The position numbers and the translations under genes were made by a program. The notes under the pieces were generated by a model. It saw only the letters and a program-made list of their open reading frames with translations. It had not been told where the DNA came from and did not search any database. Shown in pieces: positions 46,068 to 56,596 of a DNA stretch of 56,596 nt (within the stretch, counting starts at the first letter, position 1; each line of letters begins with the position of its first letter). Source of the DNA: Ophiocordyceps camponoti-saundersi (nom. inval.) (Eukaryota > Ascomycota > Sordariomycetes > Hypocreales > Ophiocordycipitaceae); assembly GCA_003339415.1 (NCBI GenBank), contig PDHQ01000229.1, positions 1 to 56,596 on the forward strand. The letters are read 5' to 3'.

Positions 46068-47421
46068 TAGCCCTTTTTTTAAGCTAGCTAAGGAGGTAAG
46101 AGCGTAAGATAGAAAAGTTACGTATTATTATACTAGTAAGATACTCTATATAGTCCCTAGCTAATAGCTTAATAGCTTCTATAAAAATAAGGATAAGAGG
46201 GCGGAAAGGCTCCCTTATAGCTTAAGAAATTAAACCTTAATTTTTATAAGGAAGATTCTAATAAGCTTAGAATTATAATACCGCTTAAGGTAGGAATTAA
46301 TAAACTTATATATTAGTAGTAAACTTACTTATATAGCTAGTATATAAGATTAAATAGCACCGTGCTAGTTATAAAAAGCTTAGAGAATACCCTAATCGCG
46401 GTAAATAGTAAAGCTAGCCGTATACTTATCGCTATATATTACTAGCGCTAATTTATAAGCTAAAGCGTAATATAATTATAATATATACTTGCTAATAAAT
46501 CTACGCGCCTAAGCTGCGCGTAGACTATCCTTATATAAGGTAACGTAACAAAGCCGGAAATTACTTAAGCTATAATATTTAGTATATATTTATCCCTCCT
46601 TACTTATTATCCCCTTAATTAAAATACTCTAAATCTACCTTTAATTACCCCGCTTCGCTTATAAAAAGCCCTAACTTTAATATCCTTATTTACTTATAAA
46701 GTTTTAGATAATTACGCTTAAAATAACTAATCTAGTTATACTAATAATAATATTAGCGCTTAGTAATATTAAAATAAGATTATATAAATAAGATATCTAT
46801 TAAGTTAGTAAAAAAGGGGGGCGGTAAATTAACTAGCGCGTTAAAAATATTCCCGGAACTAAATACTCTATTAAAGCTTTAAAGAAAGCTAGTAAAGGCC
46901 ACGTATATTATAAGCTAATTTTTATAATCTAAGCGCTCTTATAGCTCCTTACGTAGCTTAGATAAAAGTAAAATAATCTTAGTATAGTTAGATTAATATA
47001 ATAGTTTAGCTTTAAAGAAAGTATATTTTTACCTTATAACGTATTCTCTAAGGGGCTTTAATAGCCCTTAATATATCTTAACTAAGGAAAAACTTACTTA
47101 GCGCTTTTTATAACTCTCCTTAAGAAGCTTAAAAATATACGCTAAAAAGGCTTTAAGCTAGTAAGAAAAATTTATAGCTATAATAATATATAAAAGGAAT
47201 ATTTACTAGAAGGTATTAAGATAAGAAAAGATATAATAAAACTAGGACTTAGGCTCCCTAATTATAGCTTTATTAATTATAAATTTAGTATATATAGCGG
47301 CTAGCTAAGAGTCTAGGCTAGAATAAGCTAAAAATAGCTTTAATATAAGTAGAATTTAATAGCGTTCTATATTAAGATCTTATTTTTATATTTAGTTAGT
47401 AGTAAGAGGAGCTTTAATTAA

Positions 47422-47631
47422 TATAATAGTATTACTAAAGCGATTATAGAAATAAGCTAAAGTAGAGTTATAATTAAAGCTATTAAAGAGAGGAAGGAGA
47501 GGGGAGAGAAGCCCCCCTCCTAAGCTAGCTATATACCCCGCGCGATAACTAAGCGCTATTAGGAAGACCTAAATATATCCGCTATAATCCCCCTTATCTA
47601 GCTATAATTAGTTATAAACTAATCCCTTATA
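47422..47631 (-). repeat. TRIM 3 LTR (right)
   Basis: 210 bp, direct partner of 45858-46067. It is followed by the GCTTA duplication and the rest of the TRIM 2 LTR. Confidence 0.88.
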
Positions 47632-47667
47632 GCTTATAATTATAATCGCTATAATAAGACTTTTATA

Positions 47668-49152
47668 ATAGCTAAAAAATATATAAAAGTTTCGCTATTT
47701 TATAATAAACCTTATAATAGCTAATTTTAAAAAATAGCTAGCTTATTATAATAAAGCTATAAATAAGTTTAGAAAGGGGGTTAAAGGGGGTATTATTATA
47801 TTCGCTTTCTAGCGTTTCCGCCCTAGCTATTTCTAAACTCTAGTTAATATTAAAAGAGAAAAAGGGGCAGTATATATAAAGTTTTAATTTATAAATCTTT
47901 AAAGTTAGGGAATATATATATCTTTTTTTTAATCTTATATAACTTTTATTTTAAAATAAAGTTAACTTTATTTAAGATAAGACTTTTAATAAAAAGGGTA
48001 ATAATATAATCTTTTCTTATAAGCTATAAAGTAAGCGGTCTTACTTTTTATATATAAAATAATAAAATACTTATAATATTATAGCTTTATTATATAATAT
48101 TTTATAATATATTTAAATTAGTAATATTTAAAATATTATTAAAGTTAAACTTTTAATATATAAGGTTTAATATTAAAAATCTTTACTTATATTATTAAAT
48201 TTTAAAAAAAAAACTTAATTTATATTCGCTATATAATTAATAATAATTATTAAGAAACTTAGCTAAATTTTTAAATAATATCTTTTTATATATAGTTATA
48301 TTACTAAAACTTAACCTTTTTTTAAAAAGCTTCTTTATTATTTTATTATAAAGCTTATATTAGTACCTTTCTTATAATAAGAGTATAACTTTTATTAATA
48401 AAATATACCTTTTCTCTAAAAGCGGTTTAAAGCTATTTAAAATTAAATTAAAGCTTATAAATAATATCTTTAAATATTATTATAATATTATTATTAGGTA
48501 ATTTTCTTATTACTAAAGCTTAGCCTTACTTATAAAGTTTATAATTAATATTTATTAAAAATATTTTAAGGCTTTAAGCTTAAAGTAAAATAATAATAAA
48601 ATTAAAGCGAATTATAAGCTAATATTTATATTTCTTAGGAACTTATTTTTTAATAATTTTTTTTAGCGCTTTAGCTATAATTATAGCTTATATTAGAGTG
48701 TTTTACTTTACCTAAAGCTATAAAAAGGAGAGGAGATAATAGCTATAATAGCTAAGAAGATATTACTAACTAATAAAATTAAAGTAAAGAAGGCGCCTCC
48801 TAAAACCTTTTTAAATTCTATTATTTATTTAATAATTATTTATATAAAAACTAAGGAGTTTCCTAAAATACTTTTATTAATATTTACCTTAGCTTTTAAT
48901 AAAATAATAAATATAATAAACTTTTTAAGTATAAAGCTATTATAATTTAAAGTAAAGCTATATTTTAAGTAAAAAAATTTTATAGTTATAAGTAACTTAT
49001 ATAATATTACCCTTCTTCCTAAAGTCGCTTTAAGCGTAGCTTACTATTATTATATAATAATAAAAGGAGCGGAGTATACTTATAATATAAATATAAAAAG
49101 TTTATATTTATATTATAATAAGTATAAAGTTTATATAATATATAAAAGTTTT
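47668..49152 (-). mobile_element. R1 retroposon fragment, tail side missing
   Basis: Antisense R1 sequence from a point matching about 13360 in the full copy through to the 5' end (TATATAAAAGTT near 49152). The tail half, expected left of TRIM 2, is not present there. Confidence 0.72.
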
Positions 49153-50319
49153 TCCTATTATAATAGAAATAATAGCTATTAATATACTATTTTATAATCT
49201 TATTATTATTAGCTTAAGCTATTAAATAATAAGTTTTATTATTATAGCTAAATTAATTATAAAAGAGGAGATTATTATATTTATTAAAGCGTAACTAGGT
49301 GCTAGTTTAGATACTAGTTATTAAGATATTTTAAAATAATCTAAAAATAAGGAATAAAGGCGCTTAGCTTTTATTTTTAAAGTAAAATAACTTAATATTT
49401 ATAATAATAGCGTATATTTTAATAATAATAATATTATACTTAGTTAGGAGAATAATACGCTTATATAATATTAGTAAAAGCTTAAGTAAAAATATAATAA
49501 AAATTTTAATTTTAATCTTATTAGCTTATTTAGTATTATTTACTAAAGTAAGCTTAGCTTTAAAAAAAATAAGAAAGTTAAAAAAGGATTTTAAAGGGCT
49601 TTATATAAAGTATTTAAGTTTTATTATAACTTTTTAATATTAATATAAGTTAGTAAATATAATATTATTAAGAAATAGTTAAGGTTTTATTTATATTTAT
49701 TACTTTACTTTAAAAATAAAACTATCTTAGCCTTAATTATAAAAAGAAGTATTAGTATAAAAATACTAATTATTTATAAGCGGTACTAATTAAAGCTTAG
49801 TTTACTTATAGCTTATAAGTTATTAAAAAGCGCTATATTAAAAAAGATTCTTATTATTATTAAATAATAAGCTAAGAGGTAATAGCTTATAATAAAGTTA
49901 TAACTATTACTACTTAAGTAGCTATATAAATTAAAATAATTAATATATAAAGTTTTAAAAGCTTTATAATAATAACTTATTACTTTAAGAGCTAAGTAAT
50001 AATAAGTTATTAAGTATTAGTATTATTTATATTTAAAGTTATTTTATTATAAAAGTCTTATATTTTATTATTTTTATAAAAAGCTAACTTTATTAATATA
50101 AAATAACTTAAGAGGTTTTAAAATATATATAATATATATACTTAGGGTTATAGTTTATATATAGCTTACGCTTATATTATATACGGCGCTAACTAATTAT
50201 ATTTATTTATTTATACCTTACGCTTATTATATATATAAACTTAGCTAAGCACCCTTAAGTAACTTTACTATTTAAGCGCAGCTTAAATCCTTAATATTAT
50301 ATTAAGAAAAAATAGAATA
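49153..50319 (-). pseudogene. Fragment related to the upstream part of Gypsy 2
   Basis: Around 49330-49450 the sequence (shared AAAATAACTTAATAT) resembles 9930-10030 of Gypsy 2, and similarity continues weakly toward 50110. It is too degraded to read a protein. 50110-50319 holds nothing I can identify. Confidence 0.4.
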
Positions 50320-50711
50320 AGATTAAGCTTTTAACTCCCTAATTATAGCTTTATTAATTATAAAGTTAATATATATAATAGCTAGCTAATTATATAAGGT
50401 AAAAGACGCTTAAAAAGCTTTAATATAAGTATAATTTAATAATATTTTATAATAATCTTACTTTTATATTTTATTAATAATAAGAAGAGCTTTAATTAAT
50501 ATAAAAGTCTTACTATAAGTATAATATTAATAGAAGCTAAAGTAAAGTTATAATTAAAGTTATTAAAAAGAGGAAAGAAAGAAGAGAAAAGCTTTACTTT
50601 TAAGCTAACTATATACTTTACGTAATAACTAAGCGCTATTAGAAAAACTTAAATATATTTACTTTAAACTCTTTTATTTACTTATAATTAGTTATAAACT
50701 AATCTTTTATA
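50320..50711 (-). mobile_element. TRIM 4 fragment (interior start plus LTR)
   Basis: Reverse-orientation TRIM: interior-edge sequence homologous to 47240-47421, then an LTR at 50500-50711. It is more degraded than TRIM 1-3. The other LTR is absent. Confidence 0.72.
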
Positions 50712-50814
50712 TAAAATAATTTATTTAGTTATATTAATAATATTATTATTATAAACTAATATTTAAAATATAAAAAAATATAAAAAAATATAAAAAAAAT
50801 AAAAAAAATAAAAA
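50712..50814. other. A-rich spacer
   Basis: AT-only sequence including an A-rich run (AAAAAAATATAAAAAAATAT-like) at about 50765-50820. No feature. Confidence 0.5.
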
Positions 50815-51294
50815 ATAAAAGTTTATTAAGTTAGCTAAAAAGAGTATAATAAATGATTTAATATTTTAAGTATATTCTTAATATTAAATACTTTATTAAA
50901 ATTTTAAAAAAGTTAATAATAGCTATATATATTATAAAAAAGTTTTTATAATTTAAAAGCTTTTATAGCTTTTAATATAGCTTAAAGAAAGTAAAATATT
51001 TTTAGTATAATAAAATTAATATAATAGTTTAGCTTTAAAAAGTATATTTTTACCTTATAATATATTTTTTAGAAAATTTTAATAGCACTTAATATATTTT
51101 AATTAAAGAGAAACTTATATAACGCTTTTTATAGCTTTTTTTAGAAAGTTTAAAGGTAAATATTAAAAAAGCTTTAAACTAATAAAAAGACTTTTTAACT
51201 ATTAAAATTTATAAAAAAAAGTTTATAAAAAAGTATTTAAATAAGAAAAAAATAATAAAATTAAAACTTAAGCTTTTTAATTAAAATTATATTA

Positions 51295-51876
51295 TTATTA
51301 TTATTATTAAAATTTACTTTAATAGCTTAATAAGTATCTAAGCGTATAATATTCTAAAAAAAGGAAAAACTAAAAACTTTTAGGAAAAACCTATTACTTA
51401 TTATTATAATAGCTTATAAGCTAAGTATATTAACTAAGTAATAAGTATTTCTTAATATTTATAGCGGAAATATACTAGTTTTAAGTAAAAGATATTAATA
51501 TTTTAAAGTTATAATAATTTAAATCTTAAAAGAAATTCTAGTATATATAGCTAGTAAAAGTTATATTAATATTAGTAAACTTTTATAATTATACTTTATT
51601 ATTAAATATCTTAATATTTCTAGCTACTAAGTAGCTTACTTTAATCTTTTTAGTTACTAAAGTAACTTTTTAAAAGGTCCCTAGTCTTTTAGAATACTAA
51701 ACCCTCTAAAACCTTAGTAAGGTTACTACTTTTACTAAAGTTATGCTAGGGTTAGATCGTACCTTAGCTATATAGTTAAGGTAAAAAACACTTAAGCCTT
51801 TTACTAAATTTAAACTAACTACCTTTCTTATAAGAGACTAATATCTCTAAGCGCTTAACTATTATACTAAAAGGGT
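51295..51876 (-). mobile_element. tRNA-derived SINE with 16-bp target duplication
   Basis: A 582-bp unit flanked by AATTAAAATTATATTA (51279-51294) and AATTAGAATTATATTA (51877-51892), one transition apart. The sense strand is minus. It starts with a tRNA-like head (51875-51794) and ends in a (TAA)n tail at the left. The head has a 6-bp acceptor-like stem (CCTTTT/AAAAGG), a box A-like TAGTATAATAGTTAAG (51854-51869) and a T-arm-like GTTAGTTTAAATTTAGT (51803-51819). Undoing C-to-T changes in the T arm would give a perfect 5-bp stem with a TTCAAAT loop. Box A and box B would be the internal RNA polymerase III promoter. Confidence 0.72.
51794..51875 (-). ncRNA. tRNA-like head of the SINE
   Basis: About 82 nt with acceptor, D-like, anticodon-like (AGAG/CTCT) and T-like arms in tRNA order. 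The parental tRNA species cannot be named because the anticodon loop is not certain after RIP. It is not a functional tRNA gene. Confidence 0.6.
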
Positions 51877-52246
51877 AATTAGAATTATATTAATAAAAAA
51901 ACTAATATATATAATAGCTAAATAAAAATTAAAGTTATAATAAGCTATAAGTAGCTTAAATATAAGTAAAATTTTATAATATTTTATATTAAAACTTTTA
52001 TTTAATATTTAATAAAAGTAAAAAAACTTTAATTTATATAAAGTTTTATTATAAGTATAATATTAATATAAGCTAAAATAATTTTATAATAAAAATTATA
52101 AAAAAAAAGAAAAAAAAAGAGAGAAGCCCTTTTTTTAAGCTAACTATATACCTTATATAATAATTAAGCGCTATTAGGAAAACTTAAATATAATAATTAT
52201 TAACCCTTTTATCTAACTATAGTTAGTTAAAAACTAGTTTCTTATA

Positions 52247-52755
52247 TATATATATATATATTAAATTATACTAATCACTTATAAGGTATCTAAGTATATC
52301 TTATTTTATAAAAAGGAAAAACTAAAAAGCTTAGAGGAAAACCTTTTACTTAATATTATTAGCTAGCTAGTAAGCTAAATTTATTATATTAGAAACTTAA
52401 TTATTATAAGTATTATTTAAAGTTACGCTAATCTTAAGTAAAAGGTACTTATACTTTTTATTATATATCTTATTTAAAGTTTTAGTAATTTTAATATATA
52501 TACTAATAATACTTAGTAAAGGTTTTAAAAATCAGCTAATTAACTTACTTTATAATTATACTTTATAATTAAATTAGCCTTAGCTTTTTAGCTACTAAAG
52601 TAGCTTTATAGTTATTATTAATAAGTCCCTAATTTCTTAATAACTTACCTTATTATAGCCTCTTAACTATACTATACTTATTATAAACTTAGTAGAGTTA
52701 TTACTCTTACTAAAGTTATATTAAAGTTAAACTATACCTTATTATAGCTTATAAA
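52247..52755 (-). mobile_element. Second SINE copy, head missing, cut by Gypsy 1b
   Basis: This resembles 51310-51800 in the same orientation (shared GGAAAAACTAAAAA block and TTTAGTAAGAGTAATAAC-type block). It lacks the tRNA-like head because the Gypsy LTR begins at 52756. An (AT)n run sits at its left edge (about 52244-52262). Confidence 0.65.
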
Positions 52756-53067
52756 TATATTAAAAAAATAATAATATTAGTATTATAAATAAAGATTCTA
52801 AGCTAAGGAGGAAAAAAAGAAAGAGAGAAAAACTCTTATAAGTAAAATCTTAGTAAAATATATAAGGGCATATACTAATAGAGATAAGAGAGGGTATAGG
52901 AAATCTAAGTAAAAAAGCAGTTATATTTTCTAATAATTTCCCCTAAAGTTCTTTTTATATAATTTTATAATAAGGTTTCTAAGGTTATATAAAAATAGTT
53001 AAAAATCCTTAGAAATTACTATAAAATATCTAAGGGAAATCTTTATAAAAGCTAGCGTATAATATTA
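52756..53067 (-). repeat. 3' LTR of Gypsy copy 1b
   Basis: 312 bp, the reverse complement of 4280-4592 with RIP-type differences. It shares the CTTAGCTTAGAATCTTTATT block and the TAATATTATACGC start. Confidence 0.8.
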
Positions 53068-55900
53068 TCGCTTAATAAAAGTCTTAATATACTTATTAAA
53101 GCTAGTAATATTTATAATAAAGCTATATATTTAAGGAAATTATAATATTATTTTACTTATTATTTTTATAATTATAATTTATTATAATAGCTTTAATTTA
53201 ATATTAGAGATTAATAAGCAAGCTAGTTATATTTAAGAAATAATTATAAAAATCTTTAAAAGCTATTAGTATATATTAAAAACTCCTAATAAGGTGTTAT
53301 ATCTTATCTAAATTATAGCTATATTAATAAACTTAGTATTTAAACTAATAGCGTTATTTTATAATATAAAATTAAAGGATTTAGTTTACTTCCTATTTTA
53401 ATATATTATTAATATTTTCTAGTTTAGTAAAAGGCGTTTTTTAGCTAGGTAAAGGATATATAATAGCTTTTTAAAAATAATTAATATAAATTAAGTTTAT
53501 TATTTAATAGCTATCTAATAAGTTTAAGATATAGCTATAGCTTTATTCTTCGATAATCGTAAAAAGTCCTAACTATTACGCGTTAAGGCGCGTTATAAGC
53601 GTAGTTATAGAATAACCTTTATAGCTATAGAATACCTTATTATTAACTTTAAAACTAACTAGGCGATATCTCTTATTAGCTTATATTTTCTACTTATTAT
53701 ATGTTTTATTTATAGTAGCTTAAGCTTATTATTATATTATTTTCGCTTAAGTAATAAAGTTATAAGCTATAGCGATTAGGCTTAAAATACTTTAACAAGT
53801 TTAAAGGGCTAGGAATTAAGAGGGGGTTTTATATATTTTTTCTAAAAGCGATTATAAGTAGCGCTATACTAATTAATATATATTAAAAGGAGTTATACGC
53901 AAAGTTTAAAGCGGGAAGAAAAATACTTTAATTATCTTAACGCTTACTTATATAAAATTATAGCTTTTAGTTTAAGTATTAGTTAGTTATTTTTACGCTT
54001 CCTTATATTTATAAATATAAGGTATTATTATAATAATACTTAATACTAATTAGCCGACTAATTTTACTAAGAAAATTTAAAATATATAAGCTACTATTAT
54101 TAGTAATTTATATATTTAATATATTAAAGAGATAATAAAGTTATTAAAAATAGCGCCTTATTAGCACCTTAGCTATATTATTTTTCTTATTTAAGAATAT
54201 AGTAATAATTTAGCTTAGCTTATAAATAACGGTTTAAATATAATTATATTTAAAGTAGTTTTTCGGTATTGCTTTCCTATTATAAGTAATATACTCTTAT
54301 ATAAAGATTAGAATAGGTAAAAAGTATAATAAACTTAAAGTTTTATCTTATAGCGTTTTATTCTTTTAATATTTATAATAATTATAAATATACTAGTAAA
54401 TATTTTACTTTATCTTAAGCTAATAATTACTTTACTAAAATATTTAAATAATTTTATTTTATTTATTATAAGTAAAGATAGCTAGCTTATATATATTTTA
54501 AATTAAGGTAGTATAAAGAAAGAATCGCTTTTAATTATCTTACTTAAGTATTATAAGAAGATCCTTATAAATTTAAGGTTTTAGCTTATATTTTCTTTTT
54601 AAGTTAATTATACTAACTTCGCCCTTAATAAGATAGAGTTTTTTATAAGATAGATTAAGGTAATTATAAAAGTTAAGGTTAAGGCTTTAAATTTAAAGCT
54701 TTCTAAGGGAATTATTATAAGTATCTTTTTTTTCTTTTTATAAGCTTTTATAATTAGAAGCTTAGCTATCTTATATAAAAGGGTATTAGTAGCTATATTT
54801 AGCTATTTAAGTTAATATAGGAAACGGATATTAAACTAAGTAAGGAAATTAAATTACTAAACTTAGTAAATAAAAAGTAATCTTTTAATTATAAAATAAA
54901 TAAAGGCTTTATAATTTATAATTATATTAAATCTCTATTTAAGTAATTCTAAATAAAAATATTTAAAGCTTTATATAATAATAAGGAGTTTTTAGTTTTA
55001 AATTAAATATATATACTTAGCTAAGTTTATTATTTTTAAGAAAAAGCTTATAAGCTTTTATATCTAATTATCTTACTATTATTATTAAAATATACTAGCA
55101 GTAATATTCCGTAAAATATTAGTTTTAAAGCGTATTAAGAGTTTTAAGCGGAAAAAAGTAAATATTAAAGCTTATATAGCTAGTTCCTTTATTTTATTAA
55201 AAGCTTTTTTCTACTTTTATTTAAATTTTAAAATAATATTTTTCTTTAAGCGGCGGTTTAGGGGCTTAATAATAGTATTAATATAGTAATAAAAATTTAA
55301 ATAAAGTTATAAAATATTATAAATAAGTAGATAGCTTTATAATTATAAAAATATTTAAATTTCTAATCTTAAATTACTTATATTTTATAAAAGTTTACGC
55401 TTATCTCTTAACTTATATATAATATTATATTAAAATAATAAATTTTTATAGTATTAAACTTGATTTTTAGATATCCCCTTATAAGTTTACTTAATATAAG
55501 CGCTAAATTATTTCTTAATATTCCTTTTAATATTTCTTTTCTTCGCTATTTAAGTAAATTAATATATTATTAATATATATATTTATATAGCGGTTAAGAA
55601 GACTATAAAGTTAAATATTAATAAAATTTTAAAATTAAGTAAGCTTTATTTTAAAGCTAAATAAGAGAATAAGCTAATAAAATATATTAAACTTTATATA
55701 GAAAGCTATAAAGTATTTTAAATTAAAGTTAAGTTAAAAATAATAAAACACTTAAATAATATTAATTTTCGAAAACTATTTTGCCTCCTAGTAGCTAAAT
55801 ATTATACTTTTTAGGAAAAAAGTAAGTAAAATCTAACCTTTTAAGTAATTATTTATCTATTAGTAATTAATATAAAAGCGCTAAGCTATTAAATATAGCT
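53068..55900 (-). pseudogene. Gypsy 1b pol relic
   Basis: Positions mirror copy 1a: chromodomain region expected at about 53230-53420, integrase at about 53800-54500, RT near 55300-55900. Only the RT block and overall nucleotide similarity are certain. The integrase and chromodomain are inferred from co-linearity with copy 1a. Confidence 0.7.
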
Positions 55901-56008
55901 TTAGCGTAAGAGAATAAAGGTAGTATAAAAGTTAACGTTTAGCTTAATAAACTTAATTTCAAGTAAGTAATTAATAGTTTCCTTTTCTAAAAGTAAGTAT
56001 CTTATAAG

Positions 56009-56596
56009 CAGGGTTTAAAATTAGTTAGTGACTTTTTAGTCTTTTTTTAGTTAGTCCGGACTAACTAACTAAAGTCCTTATTTTTAGGGACTAAAAAAAG
56101 TCCTGACTAACTAAAGTCCTTATAGTGACTAATTTTAGTTAGTTACTTTTAGTCTTTAGTTAGTTAGTAACTAACTAAAGACTAAAAAATTAGTCACTAG
56201 CGTGAATTTTTTTTTTTATATTTTTAAAAAAAACCTTATTAAAAGCGCTTCTAAATAGTACTTTTTTTATATTTTTAGCTATTTTACTTCTTTTTTAATA
56301 AAAAGTTGAAGATAATACTTTTTTAAAATATATTTTTAAAAAATATTAAGAAGAAAAAAACGTTAATAAATTATATAATAATATAAAATAATTTTAAAAA
56401 ATAGATAGATCTTATTATAGCTTAAAATTACTTTCTTTATAATTTTACCTATTTTTTTATAATTATTATAAAAATATTAATAAAAATAAAATAGGTATTT
56501 TAAGAATTTATTATAAGTATATAATAGTTATATATTAATAATACTTAAAGATTATATTACTTATAATATTATTTAATATAAGATTATATTTTTTTT
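56009..56596 (+). mobile_element. hAT transposon terminus (copy R), element continues right of the window
   Basis: It starts CAGGGTTTAAAATTAGTTAGTG, preceded by CTTATAAG (56001-56008), which would be the left target duplication. The subterminal TTAGTTAGT region runs to about 56205, and the following sequence matches the reverse complement of 1-200. No coding sequence lies within the visible part. Confidence 0.82.

Larger units (their letters stand above)
45858..47631 (-). mobile_element. TRIM 3, complete, inserted in the LTR of TRIM 2
   Basis: 1774 bp in reverse orientation with LTRs 45858-46067 and 47422-47631, both 210 bp. A perfect 5-bp duplication GCTTA flanks it (45853-45857 and 47632-47636), which fixes the LTR ends as TATAAGGG...TATA on the sense strand. 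It is inserted inside the 3' LTR of TRIM 2. The interior is homologous, on the reverse strand, to 22522-23877. Confidence 0.92.
42905..47667 (+). mobile_element. TRIM 2, 5' end lost, interrupted by hAT copy B and TRIM 3
   Basis: Interior sequence homologous to 22600-23877 runs 42905-43542, is split by hAT copy B, and resumes at 45072 to about 45678. The 3' LTR begins at 45679, is split by TRIM 3 at 45857, and finishes at 47637-47667. The two LTR pieces add up to 210 bp, the family length. The 5' LTR and the first part of the interior are missing; R1 tail sequence stands in their place. Confidence 0.82.
50815..52246 (-). mobile_element. TRIM 5 remnant, interrupted by a SINE
   Basis: Reverse TRIM interior at 50815-51294 (compare 46790-47260) and 51877-52036, ending with an LTR at 52037-52246 (210 bp). 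The SINE at 51295-51876 splits it. The left LTR is not found. Confidence 0.72.
52756..56008 (-). mobile_element. Ty3/Gypsy chromovirus copy 1b, inverted, cut by hAT copy R
   Basis: Same family as 411-4592 but reversed and more degraded. The 3' LTR is at 52756-53067, and pol runs from there to 56008, where a hAT terminus interrupts it. The RT catalytic block on the minus strand (about 55580-55545) reads INNILIYLNS, again with both aspartates changed to asparagine. The break is at a point matching about 1343 of copy 1a, whereas copy 1a itself is cut at 411. The two hAT insertions are therefore independent events. Confidence 0.82.

Noticed and set aside
51794..51875. Functional tRNA gene
   Set aside because: It lies within a retroposed unit with tail and target duplication. 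The stems are weakened by C-to-T changes and the anticodon loop is irregular; it is a SINE head.
1..56596. Large inverted duplication of the window ends
   Set aside because: The two hAT insertions enter the Gypsy at different positions with different targets, so the ends arose separately.

Overview
This window is a transposon graveyard from a filamentous ascomycete (Pezizomycotina) and holds no intact protein gene. The main evidence is base composition. CpA and TpG are almost absent over long stretches, TpA is everywhere, and CpG, CpC and CpT survive. That is the footprint of saturating repeat-induced point mutation (RIP, CpA to TpA). Every recognisable coding frame is broken by in-frame TAA/TAG where CAA, CAG or TGG should stand. 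The species cannot be named from the sequence.

Layout. (1) 1-410 is the end of a hAT DNA transposon. (2) 411-4592 is a Ty3/Gypsy chromovirus (+) with RT, RNase H, integrase, chromodomain and 3' LTR. (3) 4593-5830 holds an unidentified Ala-rich decayed reading frame. (4) 5831-10860 is a second Gypsy element (-). (5) 10862-15143 holds copies of a 1.86-kb non-coding retroposon, called R1 here, and a 7-bp tandem array. (6) 15144-21040 is a third Gypsy element (+). (7) 22122-25090 is an R1 copy split by a small LTR element, called TRIM here. (8) 25091-39843 is a hAT element (-) with an intron-containing transposase relic and a second small gene. It is split by a 5.9-kb Copia element (-) at 26053-31964 and by an R1 copy at 36961-38827. 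(9) 39844-49152 is a nest of R1 copies, two TRIMs and a complete non-autonomous hAT (43551-45063). (10) 49153-52755 holds a Gypsy fragment, TRIM remnants and a tRNA-derived SINE. (11) 52756-56008 is an inverted copy of the first Gypsy family, cut by another hAT starting at 56009.

The elements date each other. R1 sits in hAT and in R1; TRIM sits in R1 and in TRIM; SINE sits in TRIM; hAT sits in Gypsy, R1 and TRIM. Target-site duplications support the classes: 8 bp for hAT, 5 bp for Copia and TRIM, 16-21 bp for R1 and SINE.

The most unusual points are these. The hAT appears to carry two intron-containing genes, each preceded by a copy of the same ~275-bp block. The Copia LTRs and edges kept their CpA/TpG while the interior was mutated. 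R1 and the SINE seem to share a 3' end, suggesting one LINE moved both. The only GC-rich, barely mutated DNA (about 25.8-26.25 and 31.65-32.04 kb) surrounds the two ends of the Copia insertion and contains repeated GTACGTAC palindromes.
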